DNA from: Candidatus Borrarchaeota archaeon
Lineage (GTDB): Archaea > Asgardarchaeota > Sifarchaeia > Borrarchaeales > Borrarchaeaceae
Assembly (NCBI GenBank): GCA_016840645.1
Contig: JAEORY010000003.1
Span: 1-37,280 of the forward strand
DNA length: 37,280 nucleotides
Reading direction: 5' to 3'
Of this stretch, positions 34,141-37,280 are shown piece by piece. The translations under genes were made by a program, and so were the position numbers. Each line of letters opens with the position of its first letter. Positions within the stretch are counted from its first letter, which is position 1. The notes under the pieces were generated by a model. That model was given only the letters and a program-made list of their open reading frames with translations, was not told the DNA's origin and searched no databases.

Positions 34141-36582
34141 ATGGAATTAATCAGAATGAATTGTTTTTTTAAAAGACTGGGACTGTTGATTTTGGCACTT
34201 GTTCTATTCTCAGGCTGTAGTTCGCCTGAAGAAAAAGCTCAGGAATTTTATGAAAATGGTATGAAGTTGTTCGAAGAGGGCAAGTTTCATAAAGCTAGGC
34301 TTGAATTTCGGAATGCACTGCAAATCGATAAAAAAATGGTTGATGCATGGTACGGACTTGCATTAATTTCAGAGAAGAATGGAAAATGGAAAGAACATTT
34401 TGGCATATTAAAATCTGTTATAGAGCTTGATCCTAAACATATCAAGGCACATTTGAAACTTGGTCGTCTATTATTGGTTAGTGGTCAATTAGATGAATCG
34501 CTGGAAACTAGTAAAATATTGATGAGCTTGGATTCGGAAGATGCAAATGTCTTGTCGTTACATGCTGCAATTCTACTAAAGTTAGAGGATACTGAAGGGG
34601 CAGTTGAATTCGCAAAAAAAGCGTTGGATATTCAGAAAAACATTCCTGAAGCCCTGATTGTTCTTGCAACAGAAAAACTGAATAATGATAGCATTGACGA
34701 AGCAATAAAATATCTTGATCGTGGCCTTGAAAGTGAGCCAGACAATGTCGCGCTGAATCTGGTTAAACTTCAGGCTTTGCAAACACTCAAGGATGTTCAA
34801 GGTATTGAGAAGATTCTTAACTATCTTATAAATATTGATCCTGAGAATAAGCGTTTTAGCCATACATTGGCAAAGTTTTATATTCAGAATAATAGGAAGC
34901 AGGAAGCAGAAAAGATATATAGGGATTTAGCGTTGGCAAATCCCGATGATATTCAAAGCAAACTGAATGTCATTCGTTTTGTCAAGTCAGTTAATGGAAT
35001 AGAAGCAGCGATCTCAGAGTTAAAAACTTATATAGAAAAAGACCCTGGGAATGTTGAGCTGCAGTTTGTTCTCGCTCAATTTTACCAGTCCGTAAATCAG
35101 TCAAAGGAAGCAGTCGCTTACCTTGAAAAGCTCGCAGAAAAAAAGGACTCAGTTGAAGTCAGTGTTCGCGCCAAGGGGATGTTGGCAGTTATTGCGTACA
35201 AGAATCGTGAGGAAGAAAAAGTAAAAAGGCTGATTAATGAGATACTAGAAGTTGAGCCTCGAAATCAACATGCGCTTCTCTTAAAAGCCGCAGATCAATT
35301 GCAACAAAAAAATACTGATCAGGCAATTTCGAATTTGCGCACTATTTTGAAAGAGTCGTCGGGTTCGGCGCCAGCATTAAGGCTCTTGGCCAAGGCCCAT
35401 GAAATCAATAATGCTCCTGAGTTAGCTGAGGATATATATGCGAGAGCATTTGAGGCGAGTAAACAGGCTCCTGATTATGCTCTTGAGTATGCCGTGTTTT
35501 TATTGAAAATAGGGCGGACAGAAAGAGCTGCCTCCATCTTGGAAGATGCTTTGAGGCTTAAACCTGATCACTGGTCTATGTTGACTTTGCTTGCGGAACT
35601 ACGTGTCAAAATGAATGACTGGCTCGAGGCACAAAAACTTGCAGAAAGGATAGCCAAGCTTGAAAAGTCCGGACAGGTAAGTCAGCAGATTATGGGAGCT
35701 GTTTATGCTGGGCGCCAAAATTATGAAAAGAGTCTCGAGTCATTTAAAGAGGCTTATAATGCTTCCCCTACGTCATCTCAAAGGCCGATGATCTCTCTTG
35801 TGAGAGCGTATGTACGTGCTAATAAATTAAATGAGGCCCACGATTTTTTGGATAGTGTACTGGAATTAAATAAAAATAATAATAACGCAAGGCTTCTAAA
35901 AGCCGAAATCCATCTTTTGCAGGGTGAAATAAACCTGGCTATCCAAGTGTATAAAAAGGCTATAGACACGGATCCTAGCCTGATATTGGCTTATTACAAT
36001 CTTGCAAAAGTATATCTCCGACTTGGTAAGGCCGATGATGCTCTTAGTGTTCTGGATGACGGGATAGCTACAAGCCCTGAGAACATCGCTCTGCTTATGG
36101 CAATTGCTGGTATTTTTGAAGGTAAGGGAGAATATGGAAAGGCTATCGACAAATATGAAAAAATTATACGAATTAAACCAGATGATTTGATAGCAATTAA
36201 TAATCTAGCCAGTTTGTTATCTGAGTATAGAGATGATGAGGATAGTTTGAATCGAGCTTTTAAGCTTGCATCTTCTTTTCAGGATGCGGCGATACCTCAA
36301 TTTATTGATACTTTGGGGTGGATTTACTACAAGCAGGGAAAATATCAGGAAGCAAATGAGCTGATTTTAAAAGCAGCGGAAAAATCTCCAAAGGATGTAG
36401 GTATACTTTTTCATCTAGGGATGAGCTATGAGTCCCTTAATGAAGCTGATAACGCACGAGTTCAATTTCGTAGAATTCTGGAAATAGCAGGTGACAGGAA
36501 CTTTGCTTTACGTCAGAAGGTTGAAGAGGCCCTTGCCAGACTGGGAGTCGAAAATGAAATTAAAGCAGTGGTAAATCAATAA
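34141..36582 (+). CDS. prsT: PEP-CTERM-system TPR lipoprotein (PrsT-like)
   Basis: This is an 813-residue lipoprotein. The signal ends in a lipobox, LVLFSGC (Cys26), followed by SSPEE. The rest is an almost continuous array of tetratricopeptide repeats (for example AQEFYENGMKLFEEGKFHKARLE..., VDAWYGLALISEKNGKW, and the final GWIYYKQGKYQEANELI, GILFHLGMSYESLNEADNA). Length and repeat content match the TPR lipoprotein of exosortase/EPS loci, though family members tend to be about 900 residues. It probably sits at the outer membrane and scaffolds export or assembly of the polysaccharide. Met6 (34156) is an alternative start with a more normal signal N-terminus (MNCFFKRLG). Confidence 0.82.
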   Translation: MELIRMNCFFKRLGLLILALVLFSGCSSPEEKAQEFYENGMKLFEEGKFHKARLEFRNALQIDKKMVDAWYGLALISEKNGKWKEHFGILKSVIELDPKHIKAHLKLGRLLLVSGQLDESLETSKILMSLDSEDANVLSLHAAILLKLEDTEGAVEFAKKALDIQKNIPEALIVLATEKLNNDSIDEAIKYLDRGLESEPDNVALNLVKLQALQTLKDVQGIEKILNYLINIDPENKRFSHTLAKFYIQNNRKQEAEKIYRDLALANPDDIQSKLNVIRFVKSVNGIEAAISELKTYIEKDPGNVELQFVLAQFYQSVNQSKEAVAYLEKLAEKKDSVEVSVRAKGMLAVIAYKNREEEKVKRLINEILEVEPRNQHALLLKAADQLQQKNTDQAISNLRTILKESSGSAPALRLLAKAHEINNAPELAEDIYARAFEASKQAPDYALEYAVFLLKIGRTERAASILEDALRLKPDHWSMLTLLAELRVKMNDWLEAQKLAERIAKLEKSGQVSQQIMGAVYAGRQNYEKSLESFKEAYNASPTSSQRPMISLVRAYVRANKLNEAHDFLDSVLELNKNNNNARLLKAEIHLLQGEINLAIQVYKKAIDTDPSLILAYYNLAKVYLRLGKADDALSVLDDGIATSPENIALLMAIAGIFEGKGEYGKAIDKYEKIIRIKPDDLIAINNLASLLSEYRDDEDSLNRAFKLASSFQDAAIPQFIDTLGWIYYKQGKYQEANELILKAAEKSPKDVGILFHLGMSYESLNEADNARVQFRRILEIAGDRNFALRQKVEEALARLGVENEIKAVVNQ

Positions 36583-36637
36583 AGTAAGTCTCTCGTCTTG
36601 AGTAGAACGTCAAAATGTGTGGATTAACGATTAACAT

Positions 36638-37280
36638 ATGAATTGGAAAGGAATAATTCTAGCGGGTGGCTCTGGTACACGCTTGCATCCGCTGACACTA
36701 TCAGTCAGTAAACAATTGATGCCTGTTTATGACAAGCCGATGATTTATTATCCGTTGTCGGTTTTGATGCTGGCAGGAATTGAAGACATTCTGATTATTA
36801 CCACGCCTCATGACCAGGCTTCTTTTCAGTATTTGCTCGGTGATGGGAGTCAGTGGGGTATCAATATCAGCTATGCTGTACAGTCTTCTCCGGATGGATT
36901 GGCGCAGGCCTTTTTGATTGGAGAGCGCTTTATCGGTAATGATCCCGCCTGCCTGGTGTTGGGAGATAATATTTTCTTTGGCCAGGGCATGCATCAGCTG
37001 TTACGGAATGCAGTCAATCGCGATGAGGGCGCAACAGTCTTTGGTTATTATGTAAAAGACCCAGAGCGTTACGGAGTTGTGTCTTTTGATGAAGATGGTA
37101 AAGCCGTAGATCTTGAGGAAAAACCCTCTGAGCCTCAAAGTCACTATGCCGTTACCGGACTATATTTCTATGACAACCTCGTTGTCGATTATGCAAAAAA
37201 TATCAAACCATCTGCTCGTGGTGAACTCGAGATAACCGATGTCAATAAACTGTATCTCGAGTCAGGCAAACTCAATGTCG
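36638..37280 (+). CDS. rfbA: Glucose-1-phosphate thymidylyltransferase, 5' part
   Basis: The first 214 codons run to the window edge without a stop. [20 protein letters not shown] (1-20) is the nucleotide-binding signature, followed by [44 protein letters not shown] and VTGLYFYDN, all diagnostic for RfbA/RmlA. The enzyme makes dTDP-glucose from dTTP and glucose-1-phosphate, the first step to dTDP-L-rhamnose and to 4-amino sugars such as Qui4N or Fuc4N. The latter could carry aminoacyl groups made by the NRPS proteins here. The full protein is about 290 residues. It follows the PrsT-like gene by 55 bases and may have its own promoter. Confidence 0.95.
   Translation, partial: MNWKGIILAGGSGTRLHPLTLSVSKQLMPVYDKPMIYYPLSVLMLAGIEDILIITTPHDQASFQYLLGDGSQWGINISYAVQSSPDGLAQAFLIGERFIGNDPACLVLGDNIFFGQGMHQLLRNAVNRDEGATVFGYYVKDPERYGVVSFDEDGKAVDLEEKPSEPQSHYAVTGLYFYDNLVVDYAKNIKPSARGELEITDVNKLYLESGKLNV

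Noticed and set aside
34141..36582. The TPR array as a DNA-level tandem repeat
   Set aside because: The periodicity is at protein level only; the nucleotide sequence of successive repeats is diverged.
36701..36994. 97-codon minus-strand frame near the right end
   Set aside because: It lies opposite the unmistakable RfbA reading frame, which runs off the window.

Overview
The window is AT-rich and densely coding. It reads as the core of a sulfated extracellular-polysaccharide locus of a Gram-negative, probably gammaproteobacterial and plausibly marine, organism. The support for this is a Wzx/Wzy-type export set, an exosortase-EpsI fusion, a PEP-CTERM-system TPR lipoprotein, a Wzz-type protein with a separate BY-kinase, many glycosyltransferases, and four sulfotransferases of different families. 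The species cannot be named from the sequence.

Layout. (1) 1-190: the 3' end of an IS200/IS605-type transposase with its terminal hairpin. (2) 196-5281, minus strand: a single-module NRPS (C-A-T-TE) followed 19 bp later by a sugar-transfer-type ATP-grasp protein. (3) 5374-9429, plus strand: Wzz-like protein, BY-kinase, a tiny Tat-signal protein, and a GMC oxidoreductase that overlaps it by ATGA. (4) 9443-10636: a degenerate IS3-family element. (5) 10848-14990, plus strand: an unusual C-A-T NRPS fused to a full-length membrane acyltransferase-3 domain. (6) 21234-15069, minus strand: a four-gene unit encoding Wzy-like polymerase, sulfotransferase, secreted glycoside hydrolase and glycosyltransferase. 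(7) 21441-37280, plus strand: flippase, sulfotransferase, two glycosyltransferases, sulfotransferase, glycosyltransferase, serine-acetyltransferase-like protein, NodH-like sulfotransferase, two glycosyltransferases, a WecG-type glycosyltransferase carrying a C-terminal STAS domain, exosortase D-EpsI, PrsT-like lipoprotein, and the start of rfbA, which runs off the end.

Inferred working model. An undecaprenyl-linked repeat unit is assembled by the glycosyltransferases using dTDP-sugars from RfbA. It is modified by PAPS-dependent sulfotransferases and an O-acetyltransferase, flipped by the Wzx-like protein, polymerised by the Wzy-like protein and length-controlled by Wzz and its kinase. The unusual layer is amino-acid chemistry. 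One NRPS has a glycine-like adenylation code. The other could load an amino acid onto its own carrier domain and pass it through its own membrane acyltransferase to a sugar outside the cytoplasm, functionally recalling DltA/C/B or AlmE/F/G but in one polypeptide. This would give an aminoacylated, sulfated glycan.

No gap longer than 300 bases lacks an assigned feature. The longest unassigned stretches, 10637-10847 and 21235-21440 (about 200 bases each), look like promoter and leader DNA. No tRNA, rRNA or CRISPR array was seen. No phosphopantetheinyl transferase, initiating phosphoglycosyltransferase, outer-membrane export porin or PAPS-synthesis gene lies in the window; these must be encoded elsewhere if the model is right.
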